The notes under the pieces: model-generated
What the model was told of the DNA's origin: nothing
Databases searched by the model: none
What the model saw: only the letters and a program-made list of their open reading frames with translations
NCBI GenBank assembly: GCA_045593325.1
Contig: JAZNWL010000041.1
Coordinates: 1-64,000 of the forward strand
Source: UMGS1484 sp045593325
Lineage (GTDB): Bacteria > Bacillota > Clostridia > Oscillospirales > Acutalibacteraceae
DNA length: 64,000 bases
Direction of reading: 5' to 3'
Made by a program: the position numbers and the translations under genes
Part shown: positions 33,148 through 40,952 of the stretch, one piece after another
Numbering within the stretch: the stretch's first letter is position 1
Layout: the number at the start of each line of letters is the position of its first letter

Positions 33148-35538
33148 CTATTCAGCTTTACTTTCAGTGGGTTCTTCCAGTTCTTTTTCACGGAAAGCGC
33201 CTGCTTCAGGAATGGGGCTTTGTTTAATGTTGGCAAATTCACCGCCTGTGGGTTTGGGTTGATTACTGCTCTTGGTAATTGCGCCGTTATGCATGGTGCA
33301 TTTGGGGGCATATCCCATTTTGTAATACCCTGTGGCGGTTTCTTTGCAGTCGCTGGTGGCAACCCCGCCGGATTCCACACAGTATTTATAGCACACAACG
33401 CCGCCCGATTGGTTATAGTCGCATTTATCCAATTCATCCATAACCTTGGACATGGTCTTTTTCCAAATTCCGGGTGCAGGGTTGGCACCACCGGGAAGGT
33501 TATCGTCGGTATCGTATCCGCACCAGACCACGCTGACGTAATAAGGTGTACCGCCGGCAAACCAGCAGTCGTGTTTATTATCGGTGGTCCCTGTTTTACC
33601 GAACACGTTCCAGCCCCAAAGGGAGGCGGCGCCCCCGGTACCCTGAGTTACAACCGTTTGCATTAAACGGTTCATAATGTTGGCAGTGTCGGGACTGATC
33701 ACCTGAGCGCCGGTTTCCTGATGTTTCACCACCAGGTCGCCAAAGGTGTCATAAACCGCATAATAGGTAGAAGGTTTATAATACATACCCAAGTTGCCAA
33801 AGGTGGCATAAGCAGCGGTCATTTCGGTAACGGTTACCCCGTGTGCCATACCGCCCAGCGCCATGGCTGACAGGTTGATATCGGAAATAATGGAGCCATC
33901 CTGGGCTTTTTCGCTTTCAATAATGGTGGAAATCCCAAAGCGTTTTTTCAAAAACTCAAAACTCTTGGTGGGGGTTAAGGTATTGCACACCTGAACCGCC
34001 GTGGAGTTCAATGAACTTTGAATGGCTTTTTGGGTGGTAACGTATTTCCCTGACCCAGCGGCTTTGGGGTAATAACTGCCATTGGGGAGTTTTACGTGGA
34101 AATCATGAATATGGCTGGAATAGGTCAGCAGATTAAATTCCACACCGGGGGTATACACCGAAAGAGGTTTAATACTGGATCCGGGTTGACGGGTGGATTG
34201 ATAAGCGCGGTTCAATGAACGGTCTTCTTTCTTTTCCCCTACACCCCCTGCTATGGCAACGATATGGCCGGTATAGTCCATAATGGTCTGGGCAGATTGA
34301 GCCCGTTTGCCGTCACCGTTTTTGGGGAAATTGGTTTCGTCTTCATAGGTGGCTTCCAAGGCTTCCTGCACTTCGGGTTTCAAACTGGAATAAATACGGA
34401 ATCCACCTGAATAAATCATGGCTTCAGCTTCACTGTAAGAACATTCTTTGGCAACCATCAAATCAGCAATCAAATCTTCAATTAAGGTGTCAATAAAATA
34501 ACTGTTGACTTTGCTGGCTTGTTCTTTATTCTTTTCTTCTTGTTTATCCTGGTTGCCCACAACCACCAATTCTTCTTTCAATGCGGCGTCGTGTTCTTCC
34601 TGTGTAATATACCCTTCTTCCAACATAATGGCAAGGCAGGTTTCCCGGCGGTTTTTATTTTCCTCGGGGCCGTCCAAAGGGTTAATGGCATTGGGGGTTT
34701 GAATGGTAGCGGCAAGGGATGCACATTCCAGCAGGGTCAATTCCCCTGCTTCTTTGCCGAAATAGAAAGCGGCGGCGGTTTCAATACCGTCACACCCGTT
34801 GCCGAAATGAACGGTATTCACGTAACATTCCATAATGGTGGACTTATGATATTCGCTTTCCAGTTTTCTTGCCCGCACAATTTCCTGTACTTTACGGCTG
34901 GCGGTTTGTTCGTTATCCCCAGTTAAGTTCTTCACCAACTGTTGGGTAATGGTGGACCCACCTTGGGTTCCACCGTAAATGTCTACAATGGTGTTCAGGA
35001 AGGCACCGAAGGTACGTTTCCAGTCTACCCCCTCGTGTTCGTAAAATCGTTTGTCTTCAATGGAAACTACAGCATCGGTGAAATAAGGGGAAAGTTCAGT
35101 GTAGTCCACCCAAACGCGGTTTTCACTCCCATGAAGTTTGGCAACCTCTTTCCAGGTGCCTGTTTCACTGTCCTGAGCGTAAACCAGGCTGGTGTATTTC
35201 AGTTGCAGGTTGTTCAGGTTAAAGTCGATTTCATCTTCCACAAACCCGGTGATGTAAATACCCACAGCACCTACAATTAAACTCATGGTGATTACAAACA
35301 CCAAGAAAAGCGACAGAATTACTTTTCCCACGGTTCTTTTTTTCTTCTTTTGGCTTTTTGGTTTTTCGCTGACTTTTTTCGCCGCTTGACGGTTGGATTC
35401 TTTGGTGGCGGAAATTTCCTCGGGATTGGAAGAAGAAAAAATATCCTTCTCCGATTCGTCTAACAAGGAATCAGCGCTCCAGATATCCTCCGGCTGGGAT
35501 CGGCTGAAAATATCTTTATCGTCATTGAATTGGGACAT
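33148..35538 (-). CDS. Class A penicillin-binding protein (PBP1A type)
   Basis: A 796-residue bifunctional peptidoglycan synthase. A charged cytoplasmic tail (about 1-65) precedes one membrane anchor (VILSLFLVFVITMSLIVGAV). The transglycosylase domain has VSIEDKRFYEHEGVDW with the catalytic Glu, GGSTITQQLVKNL and RKVQEIVRARKLE. The transpeptidase domain has RQPGSSIKPL (SxxK), SLN and FGKTGTTD (KTG). The C-terminus has four Cys in CYKYCVESGGVATSDC and PKC. The ATG at 35538 has GGAG 8 nt upstream; the longer start at 35607 lacks one. A perfect palindrome sits at its promoter. Confidence 0.93.
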   Translation of the reverse strand: MSQFNDDKDIFSRSQPEDIWSADSLLDESEKDIFSSSNPEEISATKESNRQAAKKVSEKPKSQKKKKRTVGKVILSLFLVFVITMSLIVGAVGIYITGFVEDEIDFNLNNLQLKYTSLVYAQDSETGTWKEVAKLHGSENRVWVDYTELSPYFTDAVVSIEDKRFYEHEGVDWKRTFGAFLNTIVDIYGGTQGGSTITQQLVKNLTGDNEQTASRKVQEIVRARKLESEYHKSTIMECYVNTVHFGNGCDGIETAAAFYFGKEAGELTLLECASLAATIQTPNAINPLDGPEENKNRRETCLAIMLEEGYITQEEHDAALKEELVVVGNQDKQEEKNKEQASKVNSYFIDTLIEDLIADLMVAKECSYSEAEAMIYSGGFRIYSSLKPEVQEALEATYEDETNFPKNGDGKRAQSAQTIMDYTGHIVAIAGGVGEKKEDRSLNRAYQSTRQPGSSIKPLSVYTPGVEFNLLTYSSHIHDFHVKLPNGSYYPKAAGSGKYVTTQKAIQSSLNSTAVQVCNTLTPTKSFEFLKKRFGISTIIESEKAQDGSIISDINLSAMALGGMAHGVTVTEMTAAYATFGNLGMYYKPSTYYAVYDTFGDLVVKHQETGAQVISPDTANIMNRLMQTVVTQGTGGAASLWGWNVFGKTGTTDNKHDCWFAGGTPYYVSVVWCGYDTDDNLPGGANPAPGIWKKTMSKVMDELDKCDYNQSGGVVCYKYCVESGGVATSDCKETATGYYKMGYAPKCTMHNGAITKSSNQPKPTGGEFANIKQSPIPEAGAFREKELEEPTESKAE

Positions 35539-35595
35539 ACTGTCATCTCCTTGCAATTCATTCAAAATACCAGAATTTGACATTCTTACAGATAC

Positions 35596-35639
35596 ATTAT
35601 ACCACACTTTTTTAAAAATAAAAGTTACAATATTGTAAC
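35596..35639 (-). promoter_or_regulatory. PBP promoter with an overlapping 16-bp palindrome
   Basis: Minus-strand -10 TATAAT at 35596-35601. A perfect palindrome GTTACAATATTGTAAC (35624-35639) touches the predicted -35 position (35619-35624, CTTTTA) in the gap between the PBP and sigK genes. A dimeric regulator is the natural reading; its identity is unknown. Confidence 0.65.
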
Positions 35640-35704
35640 CTTTTGGGCTGGACGTGCAAATTTTTTAAAAAAGTGCCATAAAAATGGGGTAAAGGAGGCT
35701 TTTT

Positions 35705-36403
35705 ATGTTACATTTCTTATTGGGATTCGGCATCATCAACCTGATATTCTTTGCCTTACACGTCACCAACCGGGGGTCTTTCCCCCGCCCTTTGACCAAA
35801 GAAGAAGAACAGGATGCCATATTAAAAATGGAACAAGGGGATCAAGCAGCAAGAGAAAAACTGATTTTACACAATCTGCGACTGGTTGCTCATATTGTAA
35901 AAAAGTATCACGGCACCACCAAGGACCAGGAAGATTTGATCTCCATTGGTACCATTGGGCTCATTAAAGGCATTAACACCTTTAACAGCGAGAAAAACAT
36001 CAAACTGGCAACCTACGCGTCCCGTTGCATTGAAAATGAAATCCTTATGAGCCTACGAGCAACCAAAAAGTCTGCACAGGACGTGCTGATCAATGAACCC
36101 ATTGATTTTGATAACGAGGGCAACCCATTAACTCTGCTGGACATTATTGCCGAGGATAGCAACCTGGTGGACCGAATAGACATGAAAATCAAAGCCGAAA
36201 GTTTACTGACCTATGTAAACACCCTTTTGACCCCCAAAGAACGGTATATTATATTTAAACGATACGGGCTGGACGGCGGTGAAGAACAGACCCAACTGGA
36301 AATATCCAAGGAACTGGGTATTTCCCGTTCTTATGTGAGCCGAATCGAAAAGAAAGCGTTGCAGAAAATGAAGAATGCGTATAATCAATCGAAGAAAAAA
36401 TAA
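35705..36403 (+). CDS. sigK: RNA polymerase sporulation sigma factor K (pro-sigma-K)
   Basis: A 232-residue late mother-cell sigma factor. The hydrophobic start MLHFLLGFGIINLIFFALHV is the pro-sequence that keeps it membrane-bound until cleaved; RGSFPRPLTKEEE follows. Region 2 (DLISIGTIGLIKGINTFNSE, LATYASRCIENEILMSLR) and region 4 (PKERYIIFKRYGLDG, LGISRSYVSRIEKKAL) are complete in one frame, so no skin-type element interrupts it. AAAGGAGG precedes the ATG. Divergent from the PBP gene. The SpoIVFB-type protease that would process it is not in the window. Confidence 0.95.
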   Translation: MLHFLLGFGIINLIFFALHVTNRGSFPRPLTKEEEQDAILKMEQGDQAAREKLILHNLRLVAHIVKKYHGTTKDQEDLISIGTIGLIKGINTFNSEKNIKLATYASRCIENEILMSLRATKKSAQDVLINEPIDFDNEGNPLTLLDIIAEDSNLVDRIDMKIKAESLLTYVNTLLTPKERYIIFKRYGLDGGEEQTQLEISKELGISRSYVSRIEKKALQKMKNAYNQSKKK

Positions 36404-36415
36404 AGGAACGGCATT

Positions 36416-36458
36416 TGATATGCACCCCAAAAGTTAGACACTTTTGGAGGTGCATATC
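36416..36458. terminator. Long hairpin between convergent sigK and dockerin genes
   Basis: TGATATGCACC...CCAAAAGT pairs with ACTTTTGG...GGTGCATATCA with one bulge around TAGAC. It covers the end of the dockerin gene. The arm TGCACCCCAAAAGTTAGACA resembles terminal inverted repeats of IS150-group insertion sequences, so it may be an old IS end used as a terminator. Confidence 0.6.
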
Positions 36459-38718
36459 ATTTAATTTCCGTACCTTGTCCGGATTGCCGAATTAAATCAA
36501 AGAGTGTATAGGGATCGCAATATTGGGTTGTTACCCCTTTGCCTACGGCATACTCATTAAAATTGGTTACAATTGTCTTCACGTCCCTGGGGGTTGACAA
36601 AACGGTACGGTAAGCGGCAAAGTTATATTCTTTCATTCTTGTGGTTAAATGGTTATACAAAACGGACGAATCGGTATCGGCGTATACACCGTTTTGACAG
36701 TACAGATAGGGGGTGCCTTCATAAACCGACAGCATGGCTTGGGTACTGTTGGTTAAGTTACCAACCGATGAAAATTGATTATAACAAGCCGCCACTTCTT
36801 TGGGAACGGTGGTTACTTGGGTATTGATAATAAAGCCGGTAATATCCAAATCAAACCGTTCATAGAAGGTTTTGCAATAATTCGCCCAAGCTTCACGGCC
36901 ATCACCGTTTTGCGCAGGACGAGGGGAACCCATTAAGGGCATTGTATATCCTTCAACCAAACCCGAGGGCATAATATACCCTGCCCCACTGTTTCCCGCG
37001 GCAAAGAAGTCCATGTTGGTTTTATTCTCATAAATATAGTCAAACACCATAGGAATACGGTAAGATAAATTGGGGTTATAACACCACATCAAAGGAAGAG
37101 TTCCCCGAACTTTATCGGTACCCTTCATCCACATATCATACACGTAGGTTTTGGTCCAAGCGGCAGAATCGTAATCCCCCAAATAAATGGTGTAATAGTA
37201 CACGTTTTCATCAAAGGTTTGTTTGGCAGGTGCCTTAGTATTTTGATATTTATTATATTTGGGAACGTATTTATAGTACACGGATGCATTGGCAAGAGAA
37301 TCCACGTCCGCATCCTTGGCTAAATTATAGCAGGTAATGGTTTCGCTTAACAGCCATTCCGCATACGCCGGCGCCAAAGAACCCAAATTCCCTTTGGAGG
37401 TATATTTACACCACCAAGGAATAAACCCATAAAGTTGCCCAAATGCTCCACCTGCTTTATCGTATCGTGCTTGCAGTATCTTTTTAAAGGTAACAACGTC
37501 CTCCCCTTTATTGGCAAGGCCGTTTTGTTGGGCAGGGTCATCACAAGCGGCTTCGTCGGATTTTACGGCAAGGTCAAAAAAGAAACAACGGCGAGCAATA
37601 AAATAATCGTGGTTGGCTAAATTGTTGTTACCACCCATAAGTGCAACAGCATTATCGGCATACGCATCGTACCCTTTTATGGTAATGGCACCGTCAATCA
37701 CGTAAGCCATGTGATGGGCAGAGCAACGGGGAAAGTATTTTTCCAACGCCCAAAGGTAGGCATCATTTTTGGCACTGCCTGTGGAAGAGAGATTGGTACC
37801 ACTGATTTTTTGTCCCTTATTCCCATCTTGAAACAAGTCCACCAAGCTCAATTTTTCCTCAACACCATCCGCTTTCAGGAATTCATGCAAAGGACTGTTT
37901 GCCAATACCGGCAAATACCCGTCTAACCCGCAAATGGTGGCTGCCACGTTGGCAGTTGCGGGAACGTTGCCATCCCACAAAACCATACCGCAGGAATGGA
38001 TGGTGTCACGAAACACCTGATAGAAAGCATCAAAACTTCTCAAAGTTACCTTGGTCATCTTCTCTTCTGCCATCGCAAAAACAGAGGTATCTTTGGTGAT
38101 TTCATTAAACCAACCAATATCTTCTTGCCCTTGGGAAATATACAACAAGGAGGTATGGTTACTGTCCATGCCAAAATCGCGGTTCACAAGGCCTTGCAGA
38201 CTATAGAACAATCTGGCATAATCCCAATCCACCTTGGAATTTTCATTGTAAAGAGCACTGGTAACACAATAATAAATGGTCTGTTCTTTATGAGAAAAAA
38301 TATCCGCCGAAAAAGAACAATCTGCGGTGGGGTCGATTTCGTATGCACCGTTTACAACGTTGGTTTTATCATAGTTAAGAATATAATTGGTATTATAAAT
38401 AACCCCTGCTTTGAAAACATCCAATTTTTCAACCGATTTTTTCAAAATATCCAAAGCATCTTTGGCGTTAATAACACCATCGGCGGTAACGTCACCCAAA
38501 ATAGTTTGCTGCTCGGTAAAACATATTTTTTGAACCGAAACCTTCAAAACTTCCAATGCATCCTTGGCATTGATTTGTTGGTCAAAGTTTACATCACCGT
38601 AGTATACGTAATCTACTCCGTATTCTCCCGATGGGTCAGTCTGTGCCAAAACCGGAGGAATCACGGAACAGGTGGAAAACATCAGTATAATCAACAGAGA
38701 ACATATCACTCGTTTCAC
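36457..38718 (-). CDS. Secreted protein with N-terminal dockerin repeats and GxGYxYP-type domain
   Basis: A 753-residue exported protein. Signal peptide MKRVICSLLIILMFSTCSVI, then a dockerin type I pair right after it: GDVNFDQQINAKDAL (41-55) and GDVTADGVINAKDAL (75-89), the calcium-loop/helix repeats that bind cohesins. The remaining 640 residues contain GNSGAGYIMPSG, fitting the GxGYxYP family of putative glycan-active proteins. Dockerins are usually C-terminal; the N-terminal position is unusual. GGAGG lies before GTG 38718. No cohesin or scaffoldin gene is in the window. It may act on polysaccharides outside the cell; activity unproven. Confidence 0.85.
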   Translation of the reverse strand: MKRVICSLLIILMFSTCSVIPPVLAQTDPSGEYGVDYVYYGDVNFDQQINAKDALEVLKVSVQKICFTEQQTILGDVTADGVINAKDALDILKKSVEKLDVFKAGVIYNTNYILNYDKTNVVNGAYEIDPTADCSFSADIFSHKEQTIYYCVTSALYNENSKVDWDYARLFYSLQGLVNRDFGMDSNHTSLLYISQGQEDIGWFNEITKDTSVFAMAEEKMTKVTLRSFDAFYQVFRDTIHSCGMVLWDGNVPATANVAATICGLDGYLPVLANSPLHEFLKADGVEEKLSLVDLFQDGNKGQKISGTNLSSTGSAKNDAYLWALEKYFPRCSAHHMAYVIDGAITIKGYDAYADNAVALMGGNNNLANHDYFIARRCFFFDLAVKSDEAACDDPAQQNGLANKGEDVVTFKKILQARYDKAGGAFGQLYGFIPWWCKYTSKGNLGSLAPAYAEWLLSETITCYNLAKDADVDSLANASVYYKYVPKYNKYQNTKAPAKQTFDENVYYYTIYLGDYDSAAWTKTYVYDMWMKGTDKVRGTLPLMWCYNPNLSYRIPMVFDYIYENKTNMDFFAAGNSGAGYIMPSGLVEGYTMPLMGSPRPAQNGDGREAWANYCKTFYERFDLDITGFIINTQVTTVPKEVAACYNQFSSVGNLTNSTQAMLSVYEGTPYLYCQNGVYADTDSSVLYNHLTTRMKEYNFAAYRTVLSTPRDVKTIVTNFNEYAVGKGVTTQYCDPYTLFDLIRQSGQGTEIK

Positions 38719-38760
38719 AAAGATTCCTCCTTTATATTCGGTTGCTTATCCTCTTGGTTT

Positions 38761-38789
38761 ACTGTATCACAAACAACAATGAAATGCAA
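38761..38789 (-). promoter_or_regulatory. Promoter of the dockerin/GxGYxYP gene
   Basis: Minus strand TTGCAT (38784-38789), 17-bp spacer, TACAGT (38761-38766) with an extended TG. Between this promoter and the tRNA-Ala terminator (38790-38930) I see no gene. Confidence 0.6.
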
Positions 38790-38950
38790 CACGTTGAAAG
38801 AAAGATACATGAAAGCTATTCGTATTAAAATCACAGTAAAGCCGTGTATATCCCTTGGGGGAATAACGGGCTATCCCCTTATTGCACCAAGCCGAAGAAA
38901 AGAACATACAATGCTACCGCCTTGATACCATACCAAGCCTTCGGCTTGGA

Positions 38951-38988
38951 TAAAAAAAGAACGACTCCGCAGAGTCGTTCTTTTTTTT
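38951..38988 (-). terminator. Terminator after tRNA-Ala
   Basis: AAAAAGAACGACTC pairs with GAGTCGTTCTTTTT around CGCA; T-run on both strands. A second small hairpin CCAAGCC/GGCTTGG (38933-38949) follows on the minus strand. Confidence 0.9.
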
Positions 38989-39063
38989 GGTGGAGATAAG
39001 GGGGATCGAACCCCTGACCTCTTGACTGCCAGTCAAGCGCTCTCCCAGCTGAGCTATACCCCC
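38988..39063 (-). tRNA. tRNA-Ala (anticodon GGC)
   Basis: Minus-strand cloverleaf with GGGGGTA/TATCTCC acceptor (two G-T pairs), anticodon loop CTGGCAG, T loop TTCGATC and encoded CCA. Confidence 0.93.
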
Positions 39064-39147
39064 GAACAGATATGTTCGTTTCAACGAGGTATATACTACC
39101 ACACTTATTTTAAAAATGCAAGTACTTTTTTCAAATTTTTTGAAAAA

Positions 39148-39471
39148 TTATTTACACCCGTTGCATCCGGCACATTTTCCGTCATCATGGGTGGTGCCCA
39201 AGAACTCTTTCAGGGCTTCCCTTGCCCCGTAAATGCCAAAGGGAGAAAGAAAAACTTCCTTTCCTTCTTCCGGTGTTTCGGGCAAAAAACCTGCTTTTCG
39301 CAGTACAACCAGTTGTGTCATGATTTCATCTACAGAACACCCTGACGCTTCTGCCAACGTTTCAGGGGTTTTTGCAGAAGTTTTCAGTTCTTCAATGATC
39401 TGCAAGCGGGTTTTATTGGCAAGGGTATTGGTAATTTCATAAATCAAGTTGATTTGCGCTTTGGTTTCCAT
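39148..39471 (-). CDS. Small ArsR-like winged-helix protein with Cys-rich tail
   Basis: A 107-residue predicted DNA-binding protein. Residues 1-75 form a winged-helix of ArsR/MarR type (LANKTRLQIIEEL, TPETLAEASGCSVDEIMTQLVVLRK). The tail KCAGCNGCK is a CxxCxxC cluster that could bind metal or an Fe-S centre, or act as a redox switch. GGTGA precedes the ATG. It lies 68 bp after the oxaloacetate decarboxylase alpha gene on the same strand with a hairpin between, so it may be a regulator tied to that operon. Exact family not recognised. Confidence 0.7.
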   Translation of the reverse strand: METKAQINLIYEITNTLANKTRLQIIEELKTSAKTPETLAEASGCSVDEIMTQLVVLRKAGFLPETPEEGKEVFLSPFGIYGAREALKEFLGTTHDDGKCAGCNGCK

Positions 39472-39497
39472 ACAATCACCTTATAACAAGAAATATT

Positions 39498-39526
39498 GGG
39501 GTTACCGCATAAAAAGCAGTAACCCC
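39498..39526 (-). terminator. Hairpin after oadA
   Basis: GGGGTTACCGC pairs with GCAGTAACCCC with one mismatch; weak T tail, so termination or attenuation before the ArsR-like gene is possible. Confidence 0.5.
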
Positions 39527-39538
39527 GATCACAATCGT

Positions 39539-40939
39539 TTAGGTCAGATCCTGAACGTACAAAGTACGAACACCATCGTTTTCTTTGGCTTCTTTTCTTT
39601 GTTTCAGGAATTTTTCTGCCACTTGGGGGAACAAAGCATAGCTCAATACGTCTTCATCACAAGTTGCCAGATCCCCTGCTTGTTCACGGTACCCTTCCAA
39701 TTCGGGAGAAAGCAAATCAGCAGGACGGCAGGTAATTACTTCATCATCACCAATGCATTTCTTGCGAACGTCTTCGTTCACTTCACCGGGCAAACGGCCG
39801 TATTCCCCACGAAGCAACCCTTTGGATTCTTTGGGGACCATTTTGTAGCGTTCTCCGCCGATTACGTTCATAACCGCCTGAGAACCAACGATTTGGCTGG
39901 TGGGGGTTACCAAGGGAGGATACCCGAAGTCTTCCCGAACACGGGGAACTTCAGCCAGCACTTCGTAGTATTTATCTTCTGCCCCTGCTTGTTTCAACTG
40001 GGAAAGCAGGTTGGAAAGCATACCGCCGGGTACCTGATACAGCAAGGTATTGGGGTCAACGTTCAAAACCTTGGGATCCAAAATACCTTGGGCTTTCATT
40101 TTGTCGGCAATACCACGGAAATAGGCGGCGGCATCGCTGAGTTTTTCCAGGCTCAAGCCGGTATCGCGGTTGGTTCCCTGCAAGGTAGCAACCAAAGCTT
40201 CGGTGGAAGGTTGGGCAGTACCGTTGGCAAAGGGAGAAAGGGCACAGTCTACAATATCAACACCGGCATAAGTTGCCATTAAATAAATCATATCCCCGAT
40301 CCCTGCGGTATTATGGGTATGCAGGTGAATGGGAGCACTGACTTTTTCTTTTAATTTTTTCACCAGACTGTAAGCATCCATGGGAAGAAGCAGGTTTGCC
40401 ATGTCTTTAATACAAATCACGTCGGCGCCCATTTCTTCCAACTGCATTGCCAGGTTGACAAAATAGTCTTCACTATGCACGGGGCTGGTGGTATAAGAAA
40501 TAGCAGCTTCACAGGTACCGCCATAGCGTTTTACACTTTTCATGGCGGCTTCCATGTTTCTGGGGTCGTTCAAAGCGTCGAATACACGAACTACGTCAAT
40601 ACCGTTTTCAATGGACTTTTTGCAGAAAGCATCCACCACGTCGTCGGCATAATGTTTATATCCCAGAAGGTTCTGACCCCGAAGGAGCATTTGCAAGGGA
40701 GTTTTGGGCATTGCTTTTTTCAAAGCACGAAGACGTTCCCAGGGATCTTCATTCAGGAACCGCATACAGGCATCAAAAGTTGCCCCGCCCCAACATTCCA
40801 ATGACCAGTAGCCCATATTATCCAACATTTCGCAGGCAGGTAACATATCTTCAGTACGCATACGGGTAGCGGCTTGAGACTGGTGAGCGTCCCGCAAAAT
40901 GGTATCGGTAATACCCAAAGGTTTTTTTATCATATCCAT
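39539..40939 (-). CDS. oadA: Oxaloacetate decarboxylase alpha subunit, carboxyltransferase domain
   Basis: A 466-residue carboxyltransferase that moves CO2 from oxaloacetate to biotin, as in Na+-pumping decarboxylases; pyruvate carboxylase B subunits are alike. The DRE-TIM-type start has TDTILRDAHQSQAATRMRT, with metal-binding and catalytic pieces in ECWGGATFDACMRFL, VICIKDMANLLLP and IHLHTHNTAG. The C-terminal biotin domain found in some OadA proteins is missing and is supplied by the separate carrier gene two genes upstream. It lies 13 bp after oadB. Last structural gene of the operon. Confidence 0.92.
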   Translation of the reverse strand: MDMIKKPLGITDTILRDAHQSQAATRMRTEDMLPACEMLDNMGYWSLECWGGATFDACMRFLNEDPWERLRALKKAMPKTPLQMLLRGQNLLGYKHYADDVVDAFCKKSIENGIDVVRVFDALNDPRNMEAAMKSVKRYGGTCEAAISYTTSPVHSEDYFVNLAMQLEEMGADVICIKDMANLLLPMDAYSLVKKLKEKVSAPIHLHTHNTAGIGDMIYLMATYAGVDIVDCALSPFANGTAQPSTEALVATLQGTNRDTGLSLEKLSDAAAYFRGIADKMKAQGILDPKVLNVDPNTLLYQVPGGMLSNLLSQLKQAGAEDKYYEVLAEVPRVREDFGYPPLVTPTSQIVGSQAVMNVIGGERYKMVPKESKGLLRGEYGRLPGEVNEDVRKKCIGDDEVITCRPADLLSPELEGYREQAGDLATCDEDVLSYALFPQVAEKFLKQRKEAKENDGVRTLYVQDLT

Positions 40940-40952
40940 TTGAGAATTCCTC

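Noticed and set aside
35705..36403. Skin-type element in sigK
   Set aside because: sigK is continuous in one frame with both conserved regions.
37996..38925. 309-residue plus-strand open frame
   Set aside because: Antisense to the dockerin/GxGYxYP gene; no family resemblance and no ribosome binding site.
39449..40282. 277-residue plus-strand open frame
   Set aside because: Antisense to oadA; composition matches reversed coding sequence.
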